Source: Rebecca billardiae RCC1528
Taxonomy: Eukaryota; Haptophyta
Reading direction: 5' to 3'
Assembly: GCA_965240325.2 (NCBI GenBank)
Contig: OZ251249.1
Location: forward strand, 620,001 to 684,000
Length of the DNA: 64,000 nt
Numbering within the stretch: the stretch's first letter is position 1; each line of letters begins with the position of its first letter. The position numbers were made by a program, and so were the translations under genes. This document shows, piece by piece, positions 1-10,643 of this stretch. The notes beneath the pieces were generated by a model. That model saw nothing but the letters and a program-made list of their open reading frames with translations, searched no databases and was not told the DNA's origin.

Positions 1-836
1 ATGGCTCCCCGAGAGCCCGGGGCTGGCTGTCGTGCGTTCTCACGAGCAGCTTGCGCGCAGCCCAATTGTCACCTTCACGGTGCGTAGAGCTGCTCAAGAT
101 GGCGGGAGCGTCAAGAGTATGCACATGCCTGATGGTGACCCATGCCTCCCGTCGCCTGACCCGCTTGTAGCGAAAAGTGACCCTGCTCGAAGGCACGGGT
201 CGAACACCTGCCGATCGATTCAAGTTGTCTGTACGCGTCTAGCCGGGCGAGAGTCAAACATGCCGGCCCGTGCCAGGCGGGGGATGTGTGACCACGGATC
301 CCATCCGTGAGCACGCGCAAAGCGCTGGAGCGCGCGATAGGTGTTGGCAGTAGTCTACCCGACACACGGCGGCTCGGTCGCGCTGGAGAGGCGCTCCGAC
401 ATCGTCGGGAGCGTTCAGATCGGGACCCCGGCCGGCGGCCCGGCGATTTTCCCGAGCCGCGCCCCGCGCGAAAAGAAATCCGGCCATAAAACCCGGTAAA
501 TGTTTAAAAGACCGCTGGAAAATCGCCAGGGACCCACCTACTGCCAGCAGCAGGCACTGCTTTAGTGCCGGCGCCGGGCGGCCGAGCAAGGTCACCGCCG
601 CACCGCCGTAGGTAGGGCCGTTATTAGACGAGTCGTAGTATACCCGTCAGCCGTACCGCGTCGCCGTCATCGCCGTCTGCGTCACTACAGACACACCGTC
701 ACACAGCCCGACAGGCTCACTCGGCGCCGTTATCCGGTTATGCCGCTGATCATCCGCCGTTATTATTATTGCGCGCTGCATCAGGCGGATGATATGATGT
801 ATACGTACGTATATATATATATATATATGAGCCGAC
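1..836. other. Non-coding 5' flank, no gene seen
   Basis: I see no convincing coding region here; the open frames are short, overlap on both strands and resemble no family I know. A short (TA)n tract at about 808-829 immediately precedes the repeat element that starts at 837. Confidence 0.5.
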
Positions 837-2520
837 GTCAGTTGTATTGCCGCTTTGGATAGTGTGGTCAGTTGTATTGCCAAAAGCACGTTATGACTAC
901 CGTGGTCAGTTGTATTGCCGTTTTCAGTAGTATGGGTCAAGAATATTGCCGCTTTTGGATAGTGTGTCAACAATATTGCCCCTCAAATACTGGTTTCAAA
1001 CCAATGACCCTTTCACACGACTTGGTTCACGAATATTGCCGTTTTCGAGCTTGAACATAGTCTGCTCAGAAATATTGCCCTTTCCATAACTATGTGTCAG
1101 TTGTATTGCCGCCAGCAGCTGGTGGCTGGGGCACGACTCGCACTCAGACAAGAGACTCGCGCAGCCCGTGTGCGCGTGCGTGCAGAGCTGCGACTGCCTG
1201 CGCGCGGCATGCAGGATACGCGACTGCAACCAACCGACATGCCATCATCATGCGGCCTGCGTAGCTCATCTGGACTTCCAGTAGCAGTCGGCGCTTCCCG
1301 TCGCCGTCGCGCTTGCTGCCCGCCGGCGGCCGGCCGCCAGCGCCATCGGGACTGCTGCTACTTCAGCGGCCACGTGAGCCGCATCGCGTCCCATGCCGCT
1401 ACACGCGCCGCCTCAAGCTGCGACCGCGCTCGCCAAGCCTGCCACTCGGGTTCCAGCAGCAGCAGGAAGCGTCGCCTGCCCCTCCTGCTTGCTGGCTCGT
1501 CGAGGCGCGCGCGGCGCACCGCTCGCCGGTCGGTGCGTTGTGTCCCAGCTGGCAGTACGCCTTGGACTTCCTCCTCCACGGGCCAATCAGCCTGCGTTGA
1601 CGAGTGCGACTGGCGCACGGTCAGCCACCTGCACACGGTTGGCCACAGGGCAGTCTGCTATTGGAGTGATGACAATCGCAAAAAGGCACGCGCCAGCAGT
1701 GTTGCACGAGCGAGAGCGACGCGCGTTGGTTGATCGCCACGGTGTGAATGACAGTCGATGGCAGGGAGTGAGGGGGGCGCGCGTCGCGTTGGTCAAGCTC
1801 CTTGAGGCCGTTGAAGAGCACACGCCCGTCGTGCACGTTCGACTCCCGCGAATCGGGGCGCAGCAACACACGCTCACCCTGCTTCACGCATGCACCTGCA
1901 TGCGCTGCCGTCGCAATGTCATCGACTGCGCGCTTGACGGTCCCGGAGTCGAAGTGAGCACGGAGCAACGCCGATTCGATAGAAGTCGCGACGGATTCTC
2001 GCCCGTCTCCGCGTAGACGGCGAGTAGCCCGAGGTGCACGCGCGTGTTGCACTGCGCGCGCATGCGGCAGCGTTTGTGCAGATTCCGGTCCACGGTTCAG
2101 GTCGTCGTTCGGCTTGATGATGTCGAGGAACACGGCGCTACCCCGGCAGAGATCGTCGTCGTTGAACGTCACTCTTCTGGCCTGGGATCAGCTAGGCCTG
2201 CTCAAGGGCACGCCGCGCACGCCGGCGGCGCGTGGGCGCCAGCGCCATCATCAGCGCGTGGGCGATCGCGGCAACAAACCTGAATCAAAGATGCGCAAAC
2301 GGCAACACAACTGACCCACACTACGCGACGGCAATACAGCTGGACAAAGTATTGGGCCATCATCCACGGCAATACACCTGACACAAGTATTCGACGTTGG
2401 CAACAAGATTGACACGTGATTCCCAAACATGGAAAACGGCAATACAACTGACCACGGTAGTCAAAACGTGCGTTTGGCAATACACCTGACCACACTTTCC
2501 AAAACGGCAATACAGCTGAC
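837..2520. mobile_element. 1.7-kb element with inverted arrays of a 15-bp motif
   Basis: The left end carries eight copies of a motif close to GTCAGTTGTATTGCC, starting near 837, 867, 905, 936, 966, 1025, 1065 and 1096. The right end carries seven reverse-complement copies (GGCAATACAACTGAC and variants) starting near 2301, 2330, 2368, 2399, 2438, 2476 and 2506. Spacing is about 30-40 bp. Left copies drift between GTCAGTTGTATTGCC and GTCAAGAATATTGCC. Inverted arrays around a roughly 1.2-kb GC-rich core resemble fold-back or subterminal-repeat DNA transposons. The core encodes no transposase I can recognise, so the element is probably non-autonomous. The right array runs straight into (TC)n. 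No target duplication could be identified because both flanks are simple repeats. Confidence 0.7.
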
Positions 2521-2892
<372 letters not shown>

Positions 2893-3370
2893 TCGATGCT
2901 GATGAGTGTCTGCCGAAATGAGCGTCAAGGTGACTAGCTTGACGCGGACGTGTGCCGACGTCTCACTCTCAGCGGTCTGACGCCCGGCCTGCTGAGTGCT
3001 GGCGGGCAGCTGGCGCCGACTCACTCCGACTACTCAGTACCGTGACTCACTCAGGAGCTGCTCGCAGGCAGATTGAGATCCGCGACGCGCGCGCAATGCG
3101 CCGGTCGGCGCGGTCGCATGCCCATCGCCGACTGTAATATGATCGCGGCGGCAGAGCCGGACCGACTCAGACTGACAACCGACTGACGACGAACTCGGCC
3201 GTCCGAGGCCGGCCGGGCCCTGCTGCGCGGGCTGCTCGGACTGTGATGCGCGCGTTCGCGTGGGCTCCGCGCGTTGGGCACGCCTTGACGCGGCGCATGC
3301 TGCGGTACGCTGGTAGCCTCCTATCTCATCGCCTCCACGTCACATCCATCACATCCGTCCAAGTCCTCCA
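2893..3370. other. Intergenic, no gene seen
   Basis: Mixed-composition sequence between the repeat island and the DUF952 gene. I see no supported gene or structural RNA. Confidence 0.4.
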
Positions 3371-3410
3371 CTAGCTGTGTGCGTCTCTTATTCTCAAGTA
3401 AACAGTTAGT
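3371..3410 (+). repeat. Dispersed ~46-bp motif, divergent copy 1
   Basis: Contains GCTGTGTGCGTCTCTTATTC followed by an imperfect version of the AGTAAACTGTA core. The same motif occurs at about 13965, 14050, 24584 (reverse) and 55060 (reverse). Confidence 0.75.
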
Positions 3411-3489
3411 AGGATCGGAAACTCTGAAATTGTCGTCGCCGTTCACCGTGAGTGCCAAGGTCTCCCACTGCTGCCGGGATCACAGAGGG

Positions 3490-4044
3490 CTATCCCGCTA
3501 GTTGCACGGCACCGTCCGCGGCGGCGGTCTCTGCGTGGCACTCCGCCGGGAAGACGTGCTCCCCGCTCGGTCCGAGTGGCAGCGGGTGCTGCTCCACCGC
3601 GCTCCACGGGATGGGGCGGGAGAACCAGATGTGCTGGCACCCGTCGGCCAGCTGCTGGACGACGTAGTGAGGGGCCTCGCCTTCGGCTGCGCTGCCGAGG
3701 GCCGCAGGCGGCGGCGCACCGCGCTCAGCGGGCTCCACGTCCACGCGGCCGGGCAAGGTGATGTGCAGCAGCACGACGTCTGCCCGACCCTTGAAGAACA
3801 TGGAGGCGACCGTGCGCACCATCACGCCGTCGCTCGCGTGGATGAAGCCGTCGGTGCGATCGAGCTCGCTGCCCTGCCCAAGCGAGCCAGACTGGGTCCA
3901 TGCGGCAGCGTCGTCTGCAGTGGCGATCTTCCAAATCGCCGAGGGCGGAGGCTGAACAGACCGCGGCGGCATCGTGGACGTGGGTTCGCCCTTCTCGAGT
4001 TCTCGCTTGGCTGAGAAAAGATCATTGTCTACTTGTATTCGCAT
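3490..4044 (-). CDS. DUF952 family protein
   Basis: The 184-residue product carries a DUF952 (COG3502-like) domain beginning at the segment AIWKIATADDAAAW. It continues through the family-typical SELDRTDGFIHASDG and ends near the HIWFSRPIPWSAVEQHPLP region. The biochemical role of DUF952 is not established in my knowledge. The longest open frame opens with GTG at 4053, so I chose the in-frame ATG at 4044. A second ATG at about 3972 lies just before the domain and is also possible. About 25 N-terminal residues ahead of the domain are poorly conserved in character. No intron is needed. It is the last gene before the left repeat island. Confidence 0.7.
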   Translation of the reverse strand: MRIQVDNDLFSAKRELEKGEPTSTMPPRSVQPPPSAIWKIATADDAAAWTQSGSLGQGSELDRTDGFIHASDGVMVRTVASMFFKGRADVVLLHITLPGRVDVEPAERGAPPPAALGSAAEGEAPHYVVQQLADGCQHIWFSRPIPWSAVEQHPLPLGPSGEHVFPAECHAETAAADGAVQLAG

Positions 4045-4246
4045 CTGACTCACTCAATTCTGAGACTACGGCCGTTTGAGACGTTCGACGAGGCGGGCAG
4101 GCGGCCCGGCGGCGGCGACTCACAGTTTAACAGTACTACTGAGTCACACTCTCGCGAGACGCGACTGAGTCTGATTCAACCGTTGCTACTGGCTAACGAC
4201 TAACGTGGCTACTGCCTCAACTCAGGCCGTACTGCGCACGGGCCGG

Positions 4247-4963
4247 TCAACTCTTGCCTCCAGGCGCGCTGCTCGCCGGCAGCCCGCGCTTGAGCACCGT
4301 CCAGAACTCGTCCGGGTCGATGAGGCTGTTCTTGTCCAGATCTGCCGCGTGGATCATCTCCATGATCTCCTCGTCCGTCATGTTCTCTCCGAGCTCGCGC
4401 GCGACGCGCTTGAGGTTGTCAAAGCTGATCTTGCCTGTGCCCTCGTGGTCGAACTGGCGGAAGGCCTTGCGCACGTCCTCCTTCGAGTCGCGCTCGGACA
4501 TCTTGGTGACCAGCAGCTCGAGGAACTCGTTGAAGTCGATGCTGCCTGCGCGGCGACGCGACAGGAGGCGGCGGCAGCGGGCGGCGAGCTGCTGAGCACA
4601 CGGGCGCGCCTGCGGCCGCGCACGCGGGTCGCGCACCTTGGCCGGTCTTGTCGACGGCGGCGATCATTTCCTTCACTTCCTCCTTGCGCGGCTCGAAGCC
4701 AAGGGCGCGCAGGATCACCTTGAGCGCGTTCGCATCGATGACGCCCTCGCCGTGCGAGTCGAAGAGATCAAACGCTTGTCTGATCTCCGTGCGCTGCTGC
4801 GTGGTGAGCTCGAGGCGCCCGCCCTTGGCATCGGAGCGGCCGCCGGCCTTTGTCTGCACGCGCGCGCGGCGGGCGACGCGAAGGGCACGCGTGATGCACG
4901 CCACACCCACCGGGCCGGCCAACTTTGCGCAAGTAACCGCCCGCGCAGCTGGCGCACCGCCAT
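4247..4963 (-). CDS. CETN: Centrin (EF-hand calcium-binding protein), 3 exons
   Basis: Exons on the minus strand are 4963-4958, 4853-4637 and 4545-4247. Their join gives 173 residues, the usual centrin length. Introns of 104 and 91 bp both begin GTGCGC and end CAG. The first exon encodes only Met-Ala. The product has four EF-hands. EF1 ([14 protein letters not shown]) and EF3 ([12 protein letters not shown]) are degenerate. EF2 begins DKTGQGSIDFNE, and EF4 ([12 protein letters not shown]) keeps the acidic ligands. The segment [19 protein letters not shown] is a centrin hallmark in EF3 and separates it from calmodulin. Centrins act in basal bodies, centrosomes and contractile fibres. An alternative without the first intron would start at an unrelated ATG at 4922. 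The gene is head-to-head with the oxidoreductase at 5240, 276 bp away. Confidence 0.85.
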
Positions 4964-5156
4964 CCTTGCGTGTGGTGCAATATTCTCGGATTTACAGATT
5001 TTAAGCTTTTAACTCGGCCCGGCGCATTTCGATGGACGTTACACAAAACGGGCAGGACTCGGCTCGGCGATCAAGCTCGGCCCGCCCGGCGAGGCTCGGC
5101 AGAGGCCGCGGCGCCCGTCCTCTTGATCAATCACCGGCGAGCTTCAAAGCCACACT

Positions 5157-5185
5157 GTGTGCACGTTAAATCATAGTAAACTGTA
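5157..5185 (+). promoter_or_regulatory. Shared upstream motif, copy 1
   Basis: The string GTGTGCACGTTAAATCATAG plus a TAAACTGTA tail lies 55 bp before the ATG at 5240. A copy with one difference lies 52 bp before the ATG of the sulfotransferase-like gene at 47640. The conserved spacing upstream of unrelated genes suggests a core promoter or transcription start element. This is inference. Confidence 0.5.
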
Positions 5186-5239
5186 GGCTGTAGCTCATCG
5201 TCTCCAGCCGGTCGCTCGACGCCTCGTCGTCCCGCCGCC

Positions 5240-8020
5240 ATGGGCAACACCTCGTCGAACCCGCCGAGCAAGAAGTCGGAGGAGGCCACGAAGAAGCGCG
5301 TCGTCGTGCTCGGCGCCGGCGCCGGCGGCCTCTGCATGGCGCGCATCGCCGACGCCGCGGGGTTCCAGACGACGGTCGTGGAGCGCCGCCCGGGCTCCGT
5401 GTGGAAGCCCGGCGGCCCGAAGGCGATCATCGACCCGGAGTGGGCGATGGGCAAGGGCCTCGTGCCGCTGCGCAACGTGCTCGAGGGCGCGAGCAGCACG
5501 CGCATCCAGGACGAGGCCGTCCGCCTCGACGCCGCGGGCAAGAAGGTCGAGCTCGCGTCGGGCAAGGTTCTGGAGTACGATTACTGCGTGCTCGCGGTCG
5601 GCGCGCAGAACGCGAGCCCGTGCGACCCGCCGCCCGAGTGCACGACGGTGGCGGCGATGAAGGCGCACTACCGCGCCGTCGACGCCGCGATCCGCCGCGC
5701 CTCGCGCATCGTCGTCGTCGGCGGCGGCGCGGTCGGCATCGAGGTGGCGGGCGCGTGCCGCGAGGCGGCGCAGCCCAAGACGAGCGTCACCGTCGTGCAC
5801 TCGGGCGAGAAGCCGCTGGACGTGAGCCTGCCGGGCGCGAACCCGAAGCAGATGGCGAACTTCCAGGACCGCATCGTCAAGCTCTGCGCCGACGCGAACA
5901 TCCAGCTCGTCCTCGGCGCGCGGTGCACCAACCTCTCACCCGACGACTGCCCTGGTGGCTTCAAGGCTTCGGCCACGCCCTTCGGCGTGCAGCTCACGAC
6001 GGGGTCGTCGCTCGAGGCGGACCTCGTGCTCTGGTGCGTGGGCGCGCGCTCGAACGCGCCGCACCTCGTCGCGCCCGAGGCCCTCGACCCGCGCTCCAAG
6101 CTCATCAAGGTCGACCGCTCGCTCCGCGTCGACGGGATGAGTGACGTGTTCGCCATCGGCGACTGCACCAACCTGCCCGAGCCCAAGCTGTCGCTCTCGG
6201 CGGGGAGCGGCTCGATCAAGGGGCCGGGCATGCCTTCGGGGCACGCGGACGTCGTGCTGGCCAACCTGCTCGCGCTCGCTGCGGGCAAGCAGCCGTCGAG
6301 CGAGTGGCCGCCGCCGAAGCGCGTGAACTCTCTGATCCCCATCACCAAGTCTGCTGGCGCGGCCGCGCTCGGCGCGCCAAACTTTCTCGGCGCGATGAAG
6401 GCGACGAAGCTGCACTACTTCGCGCCGTCGATGTGGCACGCGGCGCGCGCGGGCAAGTTCGGCGTGAGCCCCGTCACCGCCGCGGACGAGCTCGGCCGCG
6501 TGCAGACCAAGCTGAGCGCGCCGTCGCTCGGCGCGCCGCGGCTCACGCCTGCCGAGGCCGCGGCTGAGCAGGAGCAGCGCGAGGCGGCGCTGCGCGAGGT
6601 GCGCGACGTCGCGCCGCAAGCGGAGGAGGCCGAGGCGGACGAGGCGGCGGCGAGCGAGCTCGCCGAGGCGTACACCAAGATGAGCGAGCCCGGCGACGAC
6701 CACGCCGACGTCGCCGCTCTCAGCACGCCGCGCGGCGACAAGGCCAAGATCGCGATCATCTACTACTCGATGTACGGGCACGTCCGCACGATGGCGGACG
6801 CGGTGAAGAAGGGCGTGGAGAGCTCCGGGCTGGCGAGCGTGGAGATCTTCCAGCTGCCCGAGACGCTCCCCGCCGAGGTGCTCGCCAAGATGGGCGCGCC
6901 GCCCAAGGCCGACCACCCGGTCGCGACGGTCGAGATGCTCCCGGACTTTGACGGCTTCCTCTTCGGCCTGCCGGGGCGGTACGGCTCGTACCCGGCGCAG
7001 TTCAAGGCGTTCTGGGACGCCACGGGCGGGCACTGGGCCGCGGGCAAGCTGGTGGGCAAGCCGGTCGGCGTGTTCGTCTCGACGGGCACGCAGAACGGCG
7101 GGCAGGAGACCATCGGCCTCACCGCCATCCCGCAGTTTGCGCACCACGGGATGGTGTTCGTTCCGCTCGGCTACCAGGACCCGCGCGTCTTCTCGTACGA
7201 CGAGCCGCACGGCGCGTCGCCGTACGGCGCGGGCACGCTCGCCGGGCCGGACGGCTCGCGGCAGCCGTCGGCGCTCGAGCTCGGCGTCGCCGAGACGCAG
7301 GGCACCAAGTTCGCCGCCGTCGCCGCTAAGGCCGTCGCGCTGCCCAAGGCTCTCGCGTCGAGCGCCGAGCACGCCGCGGCCGCGCTCTCGGCGCTGTCCG
7401 TCTCGGGCGCGCGCCCGCAGCTCAAGATCGCGATCATCTACTACTCGATGTACGGGCACATCCGAACGATGGCGGACGCGGTGAAGACCGGCGTCGAAGC
7501 CTCCGGGCTCGCCACGGCCGAGATCTTCCAGCTGCCCGAGACGCTCCCCGCCGAGGTGCTCGCCAAGATGGGCGCGCCGCCCAAGGCCGACCACCCGGTC
7601 GCGACGGTCGAGATGCTCCCGGACTTTGACGGCTTCCTCTTCGGCCTGCCGGGGCGGTACGGCTCGTACCCGGCGCAGTTCAAGGCGTTCTGGGACGCCA
7701 CGGGCGGGCACTGGGCCGCGGGCAAGCTGGTGGGCAAGCCGGTCGGCGTGTTCGTCTCGACGGGCACGCAGAACGGCGGGCAGGAGACCATCGGCCTCAC
7801 CGCCATCCCGCAGTTTGCGCACCACGGGATGGTGTTCGTGCCGCTCGGGTACCAGGACCCGCGCGTCTTCTCGTACGACGAGCCGCACGGCGCGTCGCCG
7901 TACGGCGCGGGCACGCTCGCCGGGCCGGACGGCTCGCGGCAGCCGTCGGCGCTCGAGCTCGGCGTCGCCGAGACGCAGGGCACCAAGTTTGCCGTCACGG
8001 TGTCCAAGCTCGCTGCGTGA
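5240..8020 (+). CDS. FSP1/AIFM2-like NAD(P)H oxidoreductase fused to two WrbA quinone reductase domains
   Basis: A single 926-residue exon. Residues 20-380 form a pyridine-nucleotide-disulfide oxidoreductase of the AIFM2/FSP1-NDH2 type. It has an FAD-binding GAGAGG at 25-30, an NAD(P)-binding GGGAVG at 161-166 and a second FAD motif FAIGDC near 304. The protein starts MGNTSS, a good N-myristoylation signal as in FSP1. After an Ala/Glu-rich linker come two flavodoxin-like WrbA domains starting near residues 503 and 729. Both contain KIAIIYYSMYGH, PGRYGSYPAQFKAFWDATGG and VSTGTQNGGQET, the FMN and quinone site regions. Over about 470 bp the two copies differ at only two or three silent sites, so they were recently duplicated or homogenised. 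Likely role: membrane-tethered quinone reduction in antioxidant defence (inference). Confidence 0.9.
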   Translation: MGNTSSNPPSKKSEEATKKRVVVLGAGAGGLCMARIADAAGFQTTVVERRPGSVWKPGGPKAIIDPEWAMGKGLVPLRNVLEGASSTRIQDEAVRLDAAGKKVELASGKVLEYDYCVLAVGAQNASPCDPPPECTTVAAMKAHYRAVDAAIRRASRIVVVGGGAVGIEVAGACREAAQPKTSVTVVHSGEKPLDVSLPGANPKQMANFQDRIVKLCADANIQLVLGARCTNLSPDDCPGGFKASATPFGVQLTTGSSLEADLVLWCVGARSNAPHLVAPEALDPRSKLIKVDRSLRVDGMSDVFAIGDCTNLPEPKLSLSAGSGSIKGPGMPSGHADVVLANLLALAAGKQPSSEWPPPKRVNSLIPITKSAGAAALGAPNFLGAMKATKLHYFAPSMWHAARAGKFGVSPVTAADELGRVQTKLSAPSLGAPRLTPAEAAAEQEQREAALREVRDVAPQAEEAEADEAAASELAEAYTKMSEPGDDHADVAALSTPRGDKAKIAIIYYSMYGHVRTMADAVKKGVESSGLASVEIFQLPETLPAEVLAKMGAPPKADHPVATVEMLPDFDGFLFGLPGRYGSYPAQFKAFWDATGGHWAAGKLVGKPVGVFVSTGTQNGGQETIGLTAIPQFAHHGMVFVPLGYQDPRVFSYDEPHGASPYGAGTLAGPDGSRQPSALELGVAETQGTKFAAVAAKAVALPKALASSAEHAAAALSALSVSGARPQLKIAIIYYSMYGHIRTMADAVKTGVEASGLATAEIFQLPETLPAEVLAKMGAPPKADHPVATVEMLPDFDGFLFGLPGRYGSYPAQFKAFWDATGGHWAAGKLVGKPVGVFVSTGTQNGGQETIGLTAIPQFAHHGMVFVPLGYQDPRVFSYDEPHGASPYGAGTLAGPDGSRQPSALELGVAETQGTKFAVTVSKLAA

Positions 8021-8368
8021 GTGTGCCGAGCGAAGGCTGCCGCTGGCTCCCTCAGACTAGACTGTCGAGCGGCCGCACGTGCGAATTGGTCGATTGCCGC
8101 GGATGATTTTGCCCTTAGCTTTCATGCTGCGCTACCGTGCCGCCATCGTGCTTCCAGGGGCCCTCCAGTTCGGCGTCTGGACGCATGAACTCGAGTTCTG
8201 TTCGCTGCACCGGACGCGCAACGTATTACGTACCGGTACTTACTTGTACGGGTACAAACCAAGCGCTGACGTGTCGCGCCTGCCATCGTGTGCATCTAGA
8301 CTCGCGCGACACCGGCTGAGACGTGCGCGGCCCGTGGCCGGCAAACGGCGCGCCTCCGGACGCGCTGC

Positions 8369-10363
8369 ATGGCGCTCGCTGCGCTACTCTGCGCACTGCA
8401 CGCGGCCCCAGGCGGCAGCAGATGCGTCGCCTTCCGGCGGACCGGAGGTGCGCCGCAGCGACGGCGCACGGCGCGCGCGCCGGCCCGTCGCGCGCGCGCG
8501 CTGACTGGTGCGCGCGTGCTCGATCGGGCGCACGCCACGCGCAGGCTGCTCTCCCGATGGGCCCCGCGAGCCGGCCGGTGACCTGACGTGCGCCTCGACC
8601 GTGTCAGCGCGCATCAGCGGGTACTGCGAGTGCGAGGGCGGCCGCCAGACCTCGCACGTCGACTGCCGGCACTCGCCGATGCGGTGCGATCTCGAGTGCG
8701 CAAAGCGGCCGATGCCGCGGTGGCGGGACGACGTGGACGACGACATGGAGTGGGTGCGCGGGACGAAGTGGAACTGGAACCGCTGGCGTGACGTGGAGCT
8801 GCGGTACGACGGCTCCTTCTGGGCGCCCAACTGCGACCCAGACCAAAACCCGGAGTGCAAATGGACCGCACACTCAGGCTATGTGTACGTCAAGTGGGGC
8901 AAGGACGGGCTGCACGAGCTCGAGCCGTCGGCCGACCGCAAGCGGCTCACCGGCTTCCGCGAGGACGGCGACCCGTGCACCGCGGGCTTCGTCGAGAAGC
9001 TCGAGGAGGAGCTCGACCTGTACGACGCGCTCGGGCTCGAGCCGGACGCGGACACAAAAGAAATTAAATCCGCGTACCGGAAATTGAGCCTCAAGTACCA
9101 CCCGGACAAGAACCCGGGGGACGAGGAGGCGAACGTGAAGTTCCAGGCGGTCGCGGCGGCGTACGAGGTGCTCAGTGACCCGGACAAGCGCATCCTGTAC
9201 GACACGGGTGCGTGCGCGCGCGCGCGCGCGTGCCATGTGCGCCCGCGTGCGCGAATGCGCTCCCGCGGCGTAGGGCGCGGCCGCATGGTGCCCTCCCGCG
9301 CCGCTGTGCTGAGCTTGGTGGTCGGTCGCTGGCGTGTGCGCGCGCGTGTGCGCGCGCGCGCGCAGGGGGCATGGAGGCCGTGCAGGAGGCCGCCAAGGAG
9401 GAGGCCGGCGGCGGCGGAGGGATGGACCCCTTCGCCATGTTCTTTGGCGGCGGCGGCGGCGGCGGCGGCGGGCGCGGCGGCGGGCGCGGCGGCTCCACGA
9501 CGCGCGGCCCCGACGTGAAAATGAATTTCGACGTCTCGCTCGAGGATATGTACTCGGGCGGCAGCGTGTCCGCGCGGATCAAGCGGCGCGTGGTGTGCCG
9601 CGGCTGCCGCAAGGCCGACACGCCCGAGCGCAAGGCGCGCTGCGCCAAGTGCGGCCGCTGCCCCAACGAGGTGCGCCAGCGTGCGCCTTGATGGCCTCGC
9701 TCGCGACGCGCGGCGCGGCGCGGCGCGCGTGCACGCGATAAACGGTCGTGGCCGTCCGGCTGCGGCCGCGGCTGCACTGCCGTCTTCGAGCCAGCGGCGC
9801 GCGCGTCGCTGAGCCGCGCGCCCCGCGTGCACACCTCGCCCCGCGCCGCGCGCGCGCAGGTGCGCATGGTGCAGCGGCAGATGGGCCCTGGGATGATTGT
9901 GCAGCAGCAGGAGGAGGTCGCATCGAAAGAAAAGTGCATGGAGGAGGAGACGACGCTCGACGCGGTGATCGAGAAGGGGATGGGCGCGGGGCAGGAGATC
10001 GTGTTCGAGCGCATGTCCGAGCAGCGGCCCAAGCAGATCCCGGGCGACGTCATCCTCACCATCAGGCAAAAGCAGCACTCAACTTTTACCCGGCAGGGGA
10101 ACGACCTGCACGCGTCTCTGACCATCTCGCTGCGCGAGGCGCTGCTCGGGTTCGAGCGCACGATGGCGCACCTCGACGGGCACGAGGTGAAGGTGCGCGC
10201 GGCGAAGGTGACCAAGCCGGGCGACGTGATCAAGGTGCGCGGCGAGGGCATGCCGCTGCACAACTTCGCGTCCGAGTTCGGAGACCTGTACGTCACGATC
10301 ACGATCGCGTTCCCCGAGTCGCTGACGGAGGAGCAGGCGGGCGTGATGACGGCGCACTTCTGA
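8369..10363 (+). CDS. Secretory-pathway DnaJ/Hsp40 (ERdj3-like) with Cys/Trp-rich N-terminal domain, 4 exons
   Basis: Proposed exons are 8369-8447, 8608-9207, 9366-9670 and 9860-10363, giving 495 residues with phase-consistent GT..AG introns. Exon 1 ([16 protein letters not shown]) looks like a signal peptide. A domain of about 115 residues rich in Cys and Trp follows and is not one I recognise. The J-domain starts near residue 163, with the HPD motif at 191-193 ([16 protein letters not shown]). Next come a Gly-rich segment and a type-I/ERdj3-like substrate-binding region with a reduced Cys cluster (CRGC, CAKCGRC). The C-terminus ends [11 protein letters not shown]. Expected role: co-chaperone of BiP in the ER lumen. 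The first exon is the least certain part; an ATG-less reading continues upstream of exon 2. Confidence 0.75.
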
Positions 10364-10643
10364 GGGCGCGGCTCGGGGGATGCCCGGCTGCGTGGGACGA
10401 GCCCCGCGCGCGGGCGAGCTCGCGTGAGACTAGGCCGCTCGCGTCGGCCGCACGGGCGCGAGACACGCCGCCATGAAACTCCGCATTCGGCATTACAGAT
10501 TACTGTAGTCGGCGGCCGCCATCGCTGTCATCGTGAGTTCGTTACACGGGCCTACCGTACTGCGTACAATCGCCTGGCCCTGAGACCAGTGAAGTTGTAA
10601 CCGCGAAGTGAGCCCCGGCCGCACGAAGGAGGCAAGGACTCGC

